Below, piece after piece: positions 14,598 through 24,420 of a stretch of 64,000 bases of DNA. The notes under the pieces are model-generated. The model worked only from the letters and a program-made list of their open reading frames with translations. It made no database searches and was not told where the DNA came from. Origin of the DNA: Streptomyces sp. HUAS YS2 (GTDB lineage Bacteria; Actinomycetota; Actinomycetes; Streptomycetales; Streptomycetaceae); assembly GCF_033343995.1 (NCBI RefSeq), contig NZ_CP137573.1, positions 4,125,001-4,189,000 on the forward strand, in the 5' to 3' direction. Position numbers and translations under genes: made by a program. Position 1 is the first letter of the stretch. The number at the start of each line of letters is the position of its first letter.

Positions 14598-15143
14598 ATG
14601 ACTCCGCCACCCGGTCCCGTCTGTGCCGGCGCCTCCAGCCCCGCCGGCGGATACCCCTCGTTCTCGTCGTACGTACGGGCCCGGGGGCCCGTGCTGCTGC
14701 GCACCGCGCGCTCGCTCACCGCGAACCCCAGCGACGCCGAGGACCTGCTGCAGACCGCGCTCGCGAAGACCTTCGTCGCCTGGGAGCGGATCGAGGACCA
14801 CCGCGCCCTGGACGGCTACGTCCGCCGCGCTCTGCTGAACACGCGCACCTCCCAGTGGCGCAAGCGGAAGGTCGACGAGTTCGCCTGCGACGACCTGCCG
14901 GAGCCGCTCGGCCTGCCCGAGCCGGACCCGGCCGAGCGGCAGGTGCTGCACGACGCGATGTGGCGCGCCGTGATGAAGCTCCCCGACCGCCAGCGGGCCA
15001 TGGTCGTCCTCAGGTACTACGAGGATCTCAGCGAGGCCCAGACCGCCGAAGTGCTCGGTGTCTCCGTCGGCACGGTGAAGAGCGCCGTCTCCCGCGCACT
15101 GGGCAAGCTCCGCGAGGACCCGGAACTGTCGCCCGTCCGTTGA
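14598..15143 (+). CDS. SigE-family RNA polymerase sigma factor (ECF)
   Basis: 181 residues from ATG 14598. Region 2 is at about 22-90 (SYVRARGPVLLRTARSLTAN, DAEDLLQTALAKTFVAWERI) and region 4 at about 115-175 (LPDRQRAMVVLRYYEDLSEA, LGVSVGTVKSAVSRALGKLR). This is the Streptomyces SigE-family ECF group. No anti-sigma gene is adjacent. A hairpin (GGGACC/GGTCCC arms, 14549-14574) lies in the 187-base leader region. Its position between the side-chain operon and the acyl-CoA ligase does not by itself show that it controls them. Confidence 0.9.
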   Translation: MTPPPGPVCAGASSPAGGYPSFSSYVRARGPVLLRTARSLTANPSDAEDLLQTALAKTFVAWERIEDHRALDGYVRRALLNTRTSQWRKRKVDEFACDDLPEPLGLPEPDPAERQVLHDAMWRAVMKLPDRQRAMVVLRYYEDLSEAQTAEVLGVSVGTVKSAVSRALGKLREDPELSPVR

Positions 15144-15231
15144 GCGTCTGCCCAGCCGTAGGTTGGGCGTCTGCACAGGATTGGGCTGTGCCAGCGATCA
15201 CTGGCAATTTCGGTACTTCCGGGTAGTGACA

Positions 15232-15243
15232 TACCGCATGGTA
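15232..15243. promoter_or_regulatory. Possible operator upstream of acyl-CoA ligase
   Basis: TACCGCATGGTA is a perfect 12-bp palindrome, 55 bases before the ligase start. Palindromes of the ACCG-N-CGGT class are bound by TetR-type regulators of fatty-acid genes in actinobacteria; the assignment here is tentative. The rest of the 155-base gap shows no gene. Confidence 0.35.
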
Positions 15244-15298
15244 CGCGCGCAGAATCTGCACACCTTGACTGCCACGTAGCGCCCACCGGGAGGACGCC

Positions 15299-16948
<1,650 letters not shown>

Positions 16949-16960
16949 CGCGCGAGGCCT

Positions 16961-17003
16961 GACGGAACGGGGCGGGGGAGCAACTCCCCCGCCCCGTTCC
17001 GTC
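16961..17003. terminator. Bidirectional terminator
   Basis: A 20-base perfect stem (GACGGAACGGGGCGGGGGAG at 16961-16980 with its complement at 16984-17003) closes on a 3-base loop between two converging genes. Confidence 0.92.
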
Positions 17004-20000
17004 AGTTGGTGCCGATCTTCGCGAGCAGGTCGACGATGCGGGCCTGGACCTCGTCGCTTGTGGACCGCTCCGCCAGGAAGAGGACGGTCTCGCCCGAGGA
17101 CAGCTTCGGCAGCTCCTCCTCGTCGAGCCCGGCGGACGTGTAGACGACCAGCGGTGTGCGGTTCAACTGGCCGTTCGCGCGCAGCCAGTCGATGATCCCG
17201 GCCCGGCGGCGGCGCACCTGCATCAGGTCCATCACCACCAGGTTCGGCCGGGTCTGCGTCGCCAGTGCCACCGCGTCGGTGTCCGCCGCGGCCCGCGCCA
17301 CCTGCATGCCGCGCCGTTCGAGCGTCGCGGTCAGCGCGTGCGCGATGTCGTCGTGCTCCTCGATCAGCAGCACGCGGGACGGGTGTTGCTCGCTGTCGCG
17401 CGGTGCCAGCGCCTTGAGCAGGACGGCCGGGTCAGCGCCGTACGCGGCCTCCCGCGTCGCCTGCCCGAGGCCGGCCGCGAGCAGCACCGGGACCTCGGCG
17501 GCCACCGCCGCCTGGCGCAGCGACTGCAGTGCGGTACGGGTGATGGGTCCGGTCAGCGGGTCGACGAAGAGCGCGGCAGGGAAGGCGGCGATCTGCGCGT
17601 CGACCTCCTCGCGGGAGTGGACGATCACCGGCCGGTAGCCCCGGTCGCTGAGCGCCTGCTGCGTGGACACGTCCGGCGCCGGCCAGACGAGCAGCCGGCG
17701 CGGGTTGTCCAGCGGCTCCGGGGGCAGCTCGTCGTCCACCGGCCGCGGGGCCGGCCGGTTGGCCACCTCGACCGCACCGCCGGGGCCGTCGAGCGGCTCG
17801 GGGCCTTCGTCGGCGTCCTCGTCGGGCGCCCCTATGGCGTACGCGCGGCCCTCGGCGGGCGGCGTCAGCTTGGACGGCGCGGAGGGGACGGGCGGGACCG
17901 GCTGCGGGTCGGGCTCGGTGACCGGCTGCGGGTGCGGGTGCGGCTTCGCGGCGGCGGGCGCCTCGGCGGCCGGCAGGGGCAGCGGCAGCGGGCGGTCGTC
18001 CTCCGGCGGGGTCGCCAGCTTGCGGCGGCGGCCGGAGCCGGAGCCGTTCTGCTGGGCGGCGATCTGCTGGGCGAACGGCACGCCCTGGCCCAGGGTGCGC
18101 ACGCTGAACGCCCGCCCCTGCGTGGTCTCGCCCGTCGGAGCGGCCGGAGCGGCCGGGGTCTCGGCGGGCAGCGGCTGCGCGACGCGCGCGGCCGGGGGCA
18201 TGGGAAGGGCCGGCGGCAGCGGTACGGAACCCGTGCCGGTGCCGCTTCCCGTCGTGGTCTTCTCCTCGGCCTCGTGCCCGGCCCCGTCCTCGGCCTCGGG
18301 TGCCGCCTCCTGCGCGGCGCGGCGGCGGCCGCTAGGCGTGGCGGCGGGCGGCAGCGGGTGCGGCTGCGGCGGGGTGTGGTCCTCGTCCGGCTCGGCCCGT
18401 ACGGCGTCGTGGCGTCCCTCGTCCTCGTGCTGCCGGTCGGCGGCGGCCGGCGGCAGCGCGAACGGCGTCCGCGGCGCCTCGGCCGCGGCCCTCTCCTGGG
18501 CCCCGGCCAGCGCGCGCCGCCGACGCCCGGTGGGGGCGTCGGGGGCGACGGCGTCACCGGGCACGGCCGGAGCCGGAACCGGGGGAGTGCTCGGCGCGGC
18601 GGGGAGGGCGTTGGCACTCCGGGGATCGGCCGGTACGGGCTGCGGGGTCTGCGGACCCGGGGCCGGGACGGGGGCCGGGTTCGGGACCGGGGCCGAGGGC
18701 AGCGCGGGCAGCGCCTCCGGGGCGGCACGACGGGCGCGGCGGCCCGATCGGCCCGCGCCGACGGCCGCGGCGTCCGCCGGAACGCCCTGCGGGGGAACGG
18801 TGTCGCCGAGCGCGGGGCGGCTCTGCGCGCCCTCGGCTGCGGTCACCACGGCGCCCTCGGCGGGCCGTCCGCGGCGCCGGCCGGTGGGCTCGACGGCGCC
18901 CGCGTTCTGCGCCGGGATCAGCTCGGCGGGCGCGGGAGAAGGAGCCGGTGCGGGAGCCGGTGCGGGTACGGGTGAAGGCGCCAGAGCGGGAGAAGGCACC
19001 GGTACGGGCGTGGGCGCGGCCGCCTCCTCCGTACCGCGGGCACGACGCCGCCCGCTCGGCTCCACGGCACCGCCACCGCCGCCGGCATCGCCCGCCTCCG
19101 GGACCATCGGGCTCGCCAGGAACGCGTCCGTGGACGCCCGCCGCGCGCGCCGCCGGCCACCGCCGGTCGTGGTCTCCCCGTTCTGCTGCGCGGGCAGCGA
19201 GGCGCCCTGCGCCCCCGCGGCCTCCGCCGCGCTGTCGGCCTCCGGCGCGGCCGGCGGCGCGATGGCGCCCCGCCCGGCGCCCAGCGGGACCTCCAGGACG
19301 TACGCGCTGCCGCTCATCCCGGGCACCTCGTGCGTCTGCAGCACACCGCCGTGCGCCGCCACGATGCCGCGTACGACGGGCTGGTGGACCGTGTCGCCGC
19401 CGGAGGACGGCCCGCGCACCTCGATCCGTACGACGTCGCCGCGCTGGGCCGCCGCCACCACGATCGTGGAGTCGACGTAGCCGCCGCCCGCCGTCGGGGC
19501 GACCTTGGGCTTGCCGGTCGCGTCGACCCCGGCCACGTCCGCGACGAGGTGGGCGAGCGCGGTCACCAGCCGGGGCGCGTCCACCTCGGCCTCGATCGGC
19601 GGCGCGTGCACGGCGAACTGCGCGCGCCCGGGCCCGATGAGCTCGACCGCGCCGTCGACGCCGGCCGTGACGACGCCGTCGAGCGGCACGACCGTCTTCG
19701 TGAGCTTCTCCGTGCCGCCGTCGAGGCGCTGGAAGCCGAGCACGTTGTCGACGAGCGTCGTCATCCGCCCGTATCCGGCGGCGAGATGGTGCAGCAGCTG
19801 GTTGGCCTCGGGCCACAGCTGTCCGGCGTCGTCCGCGGCCAGGCCGGACAGCTCGGCGCGCAGCTCCTCCAGCGGCCCCCGCAGCGAGTCGTCGAGGAGG
19901 GCCGTCAGCTGCTCGTGCCGGGCGGCCAGCTCCGTGTACCGCTTCTCCTGCTCCGCCAGCCGTTCCCGCAGCTCGGAGAGCTCGGCCGCGGCGCGCTCCT

Positions 20001-20877
20001 CGTGAGCGGCGAGCTCGGCCGCGGCGCGCTCTTCGCGAGCGGCGAGTTCGGCCGCGTGGCCCTCCTCCAGCTGCTCGTACGGCCGCCGGTCGGTGAAGGT
20101 CATGACCGCGCCGACGAGCTGGTCGCCGTCCCGGACCGGGGCGGTGGTGAGGTCGACGGGGACGCGCGAGCCGTCCTTCGCCCACAGCACCTGGCCGCGG
20201 ACCCGGTGCTTGCGGCCCGACTTGAGGGTGTCGGCGAGCGGGGACTCGTCGTACGGGAACGGTTCGCCCTCGGGGCGCGAGTGCAGGATCAGCGGGTGCA
20301 GTTGCTTGCCGCCGAGGTCGCCGGCGCGGAAGCCGAGGATCTGGGCGGCGGCCGGGTTGACGAGGACGACCCGGCCGTCGGTGTCGGTGCCGACGACGCC
20401 CTCGGACGCGGCCCGCAGGATCATCTCGGTCTGCCGCTGCGACCGGGCCAGTTCGGCCTCGGTGTCCATGGTGCCGGTGAGGTCGCGGACGACCAGCATC
20501 AGCAGCTCGTCGCCGGTGTAGGAGCTGTACGAGTCGTAGGCCTCGCGGCCGTCCTCGAGGTTCGCGCTGGTCACCTCGACCGGGAACTCGCTGCCGTCGG
20601 TGCGGCGCGCGATCATCCGGGCGGGCTTCGTGAGGCCCCGGTCGTCGGCGGCCTCCGGGCGCCGCATGGAGCCGGGGATGAGCCGCGAGTCGAATTCGGG
20701 CAGCAGGTCGAGCAGCCCGCGGCCGACGAGGGCGGTGCCGGGCGTCTCGAAGAGGCCGAGCGCGATGGTGTTGGCGTTGACGACCGTGCCGTTGCAGTTG
20801 ACGAGCACGAGGCCGTCCGGGAGGGCGTCGAGTATGGCTGCGAGGCGAGCAGCGCCTCGGGATGGCCTGCTGCTCAC
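17002..20877 (-). CDS. Giant PAS / kinase-like / tandem-receiver protein
   Basis: 1291 residues from GTG 20877, which has GGGAGGA nine bases upstream; the open frame continues upstream to 21642 but overlaps another gene. Order: two PAS domains (about 10-140 and 150-260), a coiled coil with repeats of AAELAAREERA type (265-330), a DHp-like region whose phospho-histidine position reads DDSLRGPLEEL, a reduced ATPase-like domain (to about 520), a 480-residue Pro/Ala-rich linker with seven GRRR-type motifs, a degenerate receiver (about 1050-1160) and a C-terminal receiver (VLLIEEHDD...VVMDLMQVRRRR). Cytoplasmic; no membrane segments. It looks like a sensory scaffold rather than a working kinase; phosphotransfer residues should be tested. 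Confidence 0.85.
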   Translation of the reverse strand: MSSRPSRGAARLAAILDALPDGLVLVNCNGTVVNANTIALGLFETPGTALVGRGLLDLLPEFDSRLIPGSMRRPEAADDRGLTKPARMIARRTDGSEFPVEVTSANLEDGREAYDSYSSYTGDELLMLVVRDLTGTMDTEAELARSQRQTEMILRAASEGVVGTDTDGRVVLVNPAAAQILGFRAGDLGGKQLHPLILHSRPEGEPFPYDESPLADTLKSGRKHRVRGQVLWAKDGSRVPVDLTTAPVRDGDQLVGAVMTFTDRRPYEQLEEGHAAELAAREERAAAELAAHEERAAAELSELRERLAEQEKRYTELAARHEQLTALLDDSLRGPLEELRAELSGLAADDAGQLWPEANQLLHHLAAGYGRMTTLVDNVLGFQRLDGGTEKLTKTVVPLDGVVTAGVDGAVELIGPGRAQFAVHAPPIEAEVDAPRLVTALAHLVADVAGVDATGKPKVAPTAGGGYVDSTIVVAAAQRGDVVRIEVRGPSSGGDTVHQPVVRGIVAAHGGVLQTHEVPGMSGSAYVLEVPLGAGRGAIAPPAAPEADSAAEAAGAQGASLPAQQNGETTTGGGRRRARRASTDAFLASPMVPEAGDAGGGGGAVEPSGRRRARGTEEAAAPTPVPVPSPALAPSPVPAPAPAPAPSPAPAELIPAQNAGAVEPTGRRRGRPAEGAVVTAAEGAQSRPALGDTVPPQGVPADAAAVGAGRSGRRARRAAPEALPALPSAPVPNPAPVPAPGPQTPQPVPADPRSANALPAAPSTPPVPAPAVPGDAVAPDAPTGRRRRALAGAQERAAAEAPRTPFALPPAAADRQHEDEGRHDAVRAEPDEDHTPPQPHPLPPAATPSGRRRAAQEAAPEAEDGAGHEAEEKTTTGSGTGTGSVPLPPALPMPPAARVAQPLPAETPAAPAAPTGETTQGRAFSVRTLGQGVPFAQQIAAQQNGSGSGRRRKLATPPEDDRPLPLPLPAAEAPAAAKPHPHPQPVTEPDPQPVPPVPSAPSKLTPPAEGRAYAIGAPDEDADEGPEPLDGPGGAVEVANRPAPRPVDDELPPEPLDNPRRLLVWPAPDVSTQQALSDRGYRPVIVHSREEVDAQIAAFPAALFVDPLTGPITRTALQSLRQAAVAAEVPVLLAAGLGQATREAAYGADPAVLLKALAPRDSEQHPSRVLLIEEHDDIAHALTATLERRGMQVARAAADTDAVALATQTRPNLVVMDLMQVRRRRAGIIDWLRANGQLNRTPLVVYTSAGLDEEELPKLSSGETVLFLAERSTSDEVQARIVDLLAKIGTN

Positions 20878-21107
20878 GACGACGGTTCCTCCCTGACCCA
20901 CTGCCTTGCCCTGGCGACGGCCGGCCGCCCCATCTTGCCCTCCGGGGCCCGGCCTGTCACTGGAGGAGTCTAAGGGCAGGGGCGTCGGGCGTGACGGCGG
21001 ATGCGGGGGAGCACTTCGCAAGGTTGTGTGCTGTCGGCGTACGTCATCGGCACATGATCGGCACGCTGACCTGTGGTCTCCGGCGGGTCTCGGGGATTCG
21101 GCGGCGG

Positions 21108-21563
21108 TCAGCGGCGGACGAGGGGCAGAACCGGCTCCAGGTTCTCCCAGCGGTCGATCTCGCAGCCGTCGGCGCGGCTGAAGCGGGCGTCGACGCTGCG
21201 GCCCTGCCAGGTGCCGGTGATGTGGGCGACGGCCGCGCCGCCGTACTGCTGGGTGCACATCCGGTCCTCGGCGGGCGGCGCGAAGGGGTCCTCGCCCCGG
21301 GCGGCGAGCTGCCCGAGCCGGGTGCAGGCGCCGTCGGCGGCCGGGTGGTTCCCGGACGCCCCGTTCGCCCCGCACTCCAGCTCGAAGGTCCCGTTGGCGG
21401 CCGGGTCGACGCTCTTGCTGACGGTGACGGTCAGCCGATCGGGGGACGAGAGCAGCGGCAGCGGCGGCAGCCCGCCGACGGGCAGGGCGAGCGCCCCGGC
21501 GGCGGGCGCGGCGGCGGACACGAGGGCGGCGGTGGCCGTGGTGAGGACGAGACGGCGCAGCAT
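21108..21563 (-). CDS. Secreted subtilisin-inhibitor-like (SSI family) protein
   Basis: 151 residues from ATG 21563 with GGGAG upstream. A Sec signal peptide covers about 1-30 (MLRRLVLTTATAALVSAAAP). The mature part has the SSI pattern: LTVTVSKSVDP, two cysteines around ELECGANGASGNHPAADGAC, then RMCTQQYGGAAVAHITGTW and DGCEIDRWENLEPVLP, giving four cysteines for two disulfides. In classical SSI the reactive bond sits in C-P-M-V-Y; the same place here reads C-T-Q-Q-Y, so P1 would be Gln. SSI proteins inhibit subtilisins and trypsin-like enzymes and often control secreted proteases during aerial growth. Confidence 0.85.
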   Translation of the reverse strand: MLRRLVLTTATAALVSAAAPAAGALALPVGGLPPLPLLSSPDRLTVTVSKSVDPAANGTFELECGANGASGNHPAADGACTRLGQLAARGEDPFAPPAEDRMCTQQYGGAAVAHITGTWQGRSVDARFSRADGCEIDRWENLEPVLPLVRR

Positions 21564-21775
21564 GCGAACTCCCGGAAGGTACGGCGGTCGGGCGGGAGCC
21601 GCGGGCGAACGCCCCGGCTCCGACTGCTCTAACGCTCCGCACGCCCGTTCGTTGCGCAAGCCGAGAGCTTTGCCCTGCGGCCGGGCGGCCTAGTACGGTG
21701 GGAGGCGATTGGTGACACCCGGCTCGGCTGTGTCATCATCTGCACGCACCACTCGCGCCCGCGCGACGGTGTGAA

Positions 21776-21866
21776 GGAGGCGTCGCCTAGTCCGGTCTAT
21801 GGCGCCGCACTGCTAATGCGGTTTGGGCCTTAAAGCCCATCGAGGGTTCAAATCCCTCCGCCTCCG
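21776..21866 (+). tRNA. tRNA-Ser(GCU)
   Basis: Acceptor GGAGGCG (21776-21782) pairs with CGCCTCC (21859-21865), discriminator G. Anticodon arm CCGCA-CTGCTAA-TGCGG with GCT at 21812-21814, long variable arm (TTTGGGCCTTAAAGCCCATC) and T-arm GAGGG-TTCAAAT-CCCTC. CCA is not encoded. Confidence 0.96.
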
Positions 21867-21875
21867 CTCCCAGAA

Positions 21876-21905
21876 CGAAGCCCCGGCCCCACGGCCGGGG
21901 CTTCG
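21876..21905 (+). terminator. Terminator after tRNA-Ser(GCU)
   Basis: CGAAGCCCCGGCC pairs with GGCCGGGGCTTCG across a CCAC loop, ten bases after the tRNA. Confidence 0.9.
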
Positions 21906-22049
21906 TCCGTTCCCGGCGAGACTCGACGTTTTCGCAGGTCACAACGGGTGGGACCAATGGATTTCACATGGCGGCGGCAGTCATGTAATGTTCTTCCTGT
22001 CGCCGCGAGCGGGCCGAAAGGCCGGGGAGCGAAGACAACAACAGAACAA

Positions 22050-22122
22050 GCACTCGTAGCTTAACGGATAGAGCATCTGACTACGGATCAGAAGGTTGCA
22101 GGTTCGAATCCTGCCGAGTGCA
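22050..22122 (+). tRNA. tRNA-Arg(ACG)
   Basis: Acceptor GCACTCG (22050-22056) pairs with CGAGTGC (22115-22121), discriminator A. Anticodon arm CTGA-CTACGGA-TCAG with ACG at 22083-22085; T-arm GCAGG-TTCGAAT-CCTGC. The A34 should be deaminated to inosine, which links it to the tadA gene at 44251. Confidence 0.96.
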
Positions 22123-22130
22123 CACAGATC

Positions 22131-22162
22131 AAGAGGCCCCGGACGAGAGTCCGGGGCCTCTT
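22131..22162 (+). terminator. Terminator after tRNA-Arg
   Basis: AAGAGGCCCCGGAC (22131-22144) pairs with GTCCGGGGCCTCTT (22149-22162) across a GAGA tetraloop, followed by GCG; it lies nine bases after the tRNA. Confidence 0.92.
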
Positions 22163-22200
22163 GCGTTCGTTGGAGCGGTGAGCGGGCGGAGGGATTTCGG

Positions 22201-23046
22201 ATGTGGCGGTGTGCCGGGGTGCGGTGGGGGGACGGGGTGCCTCGGCTCGAGTGGGTGGGGGGTCGGGTTTCGGAGCTTCGGTACGGGCAGGTCGTCGGGT
22301 TTCGGGCCGTGGGGGCGCGGGTCTGTGTGGGGGCTCGGGGGAACGCCTGCCCGACCTCCGCTTCGGTGCCGGGGCGGAGTACCGGTGGGCGGTGTGCGGA
22401 GTGTGCGCGGCTGGAGCGGGCGCATTCCGTCGCCGCCGACACGATCGCCGATGATCCGCGGACGTACCGGGTGTATCTGGCCTGGTTCGGGGGCGGGATG
22501 ACGAAGGTGGGGATCACCGCCGAGGCCCGCGGGGCCGCGCGGTTGCTGGAGCAGGGGGCCGTCGCCTTCTGCTGGCTCGGGCGGGGGCCGCTGATGGCCG
22601 CGCGGCGGACCGAGGAGGTGCTGCGGCACGCGCTCGCCGTTCCCGATCGGATCCCTTACGCGCGCAAGCGCGCCGTGCGGCACGCGTTGCCCGGTGCCGA
22701 GGCGCGGGCGCGGGAGGTCGAGGAGCTGTACCGGCGGGTCGTCGCCGTGCCCCGGTGGGACGAGACCCTCGAACCCGTGGAGTTCGTCGCGTACGACCAC
22801 GGCGAGGCGTTCCGGCTCGACGGGCTCCCCGCGCTCGACGGGACCGTCACCGAGCTCGTCGACGGCGGCACCGTCGCCGGGCGGCTGCTCGCCGCCGCCG
22901 GGCCCGATCTGCATCTGCTCGCCGGCGACGGGCGGTGTCTCGTGCTCGACACCCGGCTCCTCAGCGGGTGGGAGCTCGTGGCCGCTCCCGCCGACTCCCT
23001 CGTGACCGTTCCCCTCACCGCCGCCGCGCAGGACGGGCTGTTCTGA
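22201..23046 (+). CDS. DUF2797 domain protein
   Basis: 281 residues from ATG 22201, with GGAGGG 8-13 bases upstream; the open frame reaches back into the tRNA, so the inward start is used. The N-terminal strand-rich part (WVGGRVSELRYGQVVGFRAV) is followed by cysteines (ACPTS...RCAECARLE) and the DUF2797 core TYRVYLAWFGGGMTKVGITA, which resembles a GIY-YIG-like strand pair, then RAVRHALPGAEARAREVEEL. Function unknown; the cysteines suggest a zinc site. It is flanked by the tRNA terminator and the ABM gene. Confidence 0.85.
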   Translation: MWRCAGVRWGDGVPRLEWVGGRVSELRYGQVVGFRAVGARVCVGARGNACPTSASVPGRSTGGRCAECARLERAHSVAADTIADDPRTYRVYLAWFGGGMTKVGITAEARGAARLLEQGAVAFCWLGRGPLMAARRTEEVLRHALAVPDRIPYARKRAVRHALPGAEARAREVEELYRRVVAVPRWDETLEPVEFVAYDHGEAFRLDGLPALDGTVTELVDGGTVAGRLLAAAGPDLHLLAGDGRCLVLDTRLLSGWELVAAPADSLVTVPLTAAAQDGLF

Positions 23047-23134
23047 GTGTCCGACGGGGGTCCGGGTAAAGGCTTGGATCCCTTTCGCCCGGCCTTCTGG
23101 ACAGCGGCTTCGTCCCCGGCGGAAGGTGATCCAC

Positions 23135-23482
23135 ATGACCCAGACAATCGTTGCGGGGCTCGAACCGCCCTACTACACCGCCGTGTTCACCTCCGTCCGG
23201 CCCGATCACCCCGAGGGGTACGGGGAGACCCTCGACCGGATGAAGGAGCTCGTCCAGGACGTGCCCGGGTTCCTCGGGTACGAGTCCGCCCGTACCCCCG
23301 GCGGCGTGGGGATCACCGTCGCGTACTTCCGCGACCTGGAGGCGCTGAACGCCTGGCGGGACCACGCCGAGCACCGGGCCGCCAAGAAGCACGGCCGGGA
23401 GCACTGGTACGAGCGGTACTGCGTCCACATCGGGCGCGTCGAGCAGAGTTACGGGTTCGAGCGGGACGACCGTGACGACTGA
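23135..23482 (+). CDS. Antibiotic biosynthesis monooxygenase (ABM) domain protein
   Basis: 115 residues from ATG 23135 with GGAAGG eight bases upstream. A ferredoxin-like ABM fold: YYTAVFTSVRPDHPEGYGET, VPGFLGYESARTPGGVGITV, YFRDLEALNAWRDHAEHRAA, HWYERYCVHIGRVEQSYGF. Members act as cofactor-free monooxygenases, haem oxygenases or unknown small-molecule binders, usually as dimers. Its end overlaps the amidohydrolase start by 11 bases, so the two are co-translated and may act on the same compound. Confidence 0.85.
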   Translation: MTQTIVAGLEPPYYTAVFTSVRPDHPEGYGETLDRMKELVQDVPGFLGYESARTPGGVGITVAYFRDLEALNAWRDHAEHRAAKKHGREHWYERYCVHIGRVEQSYGFERDDRDD

Positions 23483-24380
23483 GCCTCGGGACTTCGCCCG
23501 CGCCCTCGGGCTCCCCGGGCTGATCGACGTCCACACGCACTTCATGCCGCAGAACGTCCTCGACAAGGTGTGGGCCTACTTCGACGCCGTCGGGCCGCTC
23601 ACCGGCGTCGAGTGGCCCATCGAGTACCGCGAGGAGGAGGAGCGGCGGGTCGAGATCCTGCGCGGGTTCGGGGTCCTGGCCTTCACCGCGATGCTCTACC
23701 CGCACAAGCCCGGCATGGCCCGCTGGCTCAACGACTGGGCCGCCGACTTCGCGGCCCGGACCCCGGACTGCCTGCACACCGCAACGCTCTACCCGGAGGA
23801 CGGGGCGGGCGGGGAGGTGCGCAGGGCGGTCGAGGCCGGCGCGCGGGTCTTCAAGGTGCATCTGCAGGTCGGCGACTTCGATCCGAACGAGGCGTCGCTC
23901 GACGACGTCTGGGGGGTGCTCGCCGAGTCCGCCGTTCCCGTCGTGATCCACTGCGGCTCCGGGCCCGCCCCCGGCCGCTTCACCGGGCCGGGCCCCGTCG
24001 GGCGGCTGCTCGCCCGGTACCCCCGGCTGCGGCTGATCGTCGCGCACATGGGGATGCCCGAGTACGCCGACTTCCTCGGCCTCGCGGAACGGTACGAGGG
24101 CGTCCACCTCGACACCACCATGGCGTTCACCGATTTCAGTGAACGTCTTGCGCCCTTCCCGACCGCGGAGCGCAAGCGGCTGCTCGACCTCGGGGACCGG
24201 ATCCTGCTCGGTTCCGACTTTCCCAGCATCCCGTATCCGTACGGGCACCAGCTGGACGCCCTGGCCCGCCTCGACCTGGGGGACGACTGGCTGCGCGGCG
24301 TCTGCCACGGCAACGCGGCCCGGTTGTTCGGGCTTCCGCTTCCGCCGCTCTCCCCGGTTTCTCAGGGAATTCACAGATAG
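23472..24380 (+). CDS. Amidohydrolase-related protein (TIM-barrel)
   Basis: 302 residues, GTG 23472 inside the end of the ABM gene. Metal-dependent amidohydrolase fold: first ligands in LIDVHTHFMP, FKVHLQVGDF, then VVIHCGSGPA, IVAHMGMPEY and the conserved aspartate in LLGSDFPSIPYPYG. It resembles the amidohydrolase-2 group (decarboxylases and lactonases such as ACMSD). Substrate unknown. The 3' end of the gene contains the first direct repeats that appear to control the following two-component system. Confidence 0.85.
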   Translation: MTTEPRDFARALGLPGLIDVHTHFMPQNVLDKVWAYFDAVGPLTGVEWPIEYREEEERRVEILRGFGVLAFTAMLYPHKPGMARWLNDWAADFAARTPDCLHTATLYPEDGAGGEVRRAVEAGARVFKVHLQVGDFDPNEASLDDVWGVLAESAVPVVIHCGSGPAPGRFTGPGPVGRLLARYPRLRLIVAHMGMPEYADFLGLAERYEGVHLDTTMAFTDFSERLAPFPTAERKRLLDLGDRILLGSDFPSIPYPYGHQLDALARLDLGDDWLRGVCHGNAARLFGLPLPPLSPVSQGIHR

Positions 24381-24399
24381 CGCCAAGGGCGCTCTCAGC
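24360..24399 (+). promoter_or_regulatory. 11-bp-phased direct repeats upstream of the response regulator gene
   Basis: TCTCAGG at 24360, TCACAGA at 24371 and TCTCAGC at 24393 fall on an 11-base register (24382 is a weak copy, GCCAAGG). Tandem heptamers with this period are the binding mode of PhoP/MprA-type response regulators. The site ends 21 bases before the ATG, suggesting autoregulation. Confidence 0.65.
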
Positions 24400-24420
24400 A
24401 GTCCGGCCGAGCGTGGTGCC

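Noticed and set aside
14598..15143. Sigma factor as regulator of the side-chain operon
   Set aside because: It lies downstream of the operon with a 187-base gap and shares no visible promoter motif with it; adjacency alone is not enough.
20878..21642. N-terminal extension of the giant PAS protein
   Set aside because: It would overlap the SSI-like gene on the same strand, has no domain, and the GTG at 20877 has a good ribosome-binding site.
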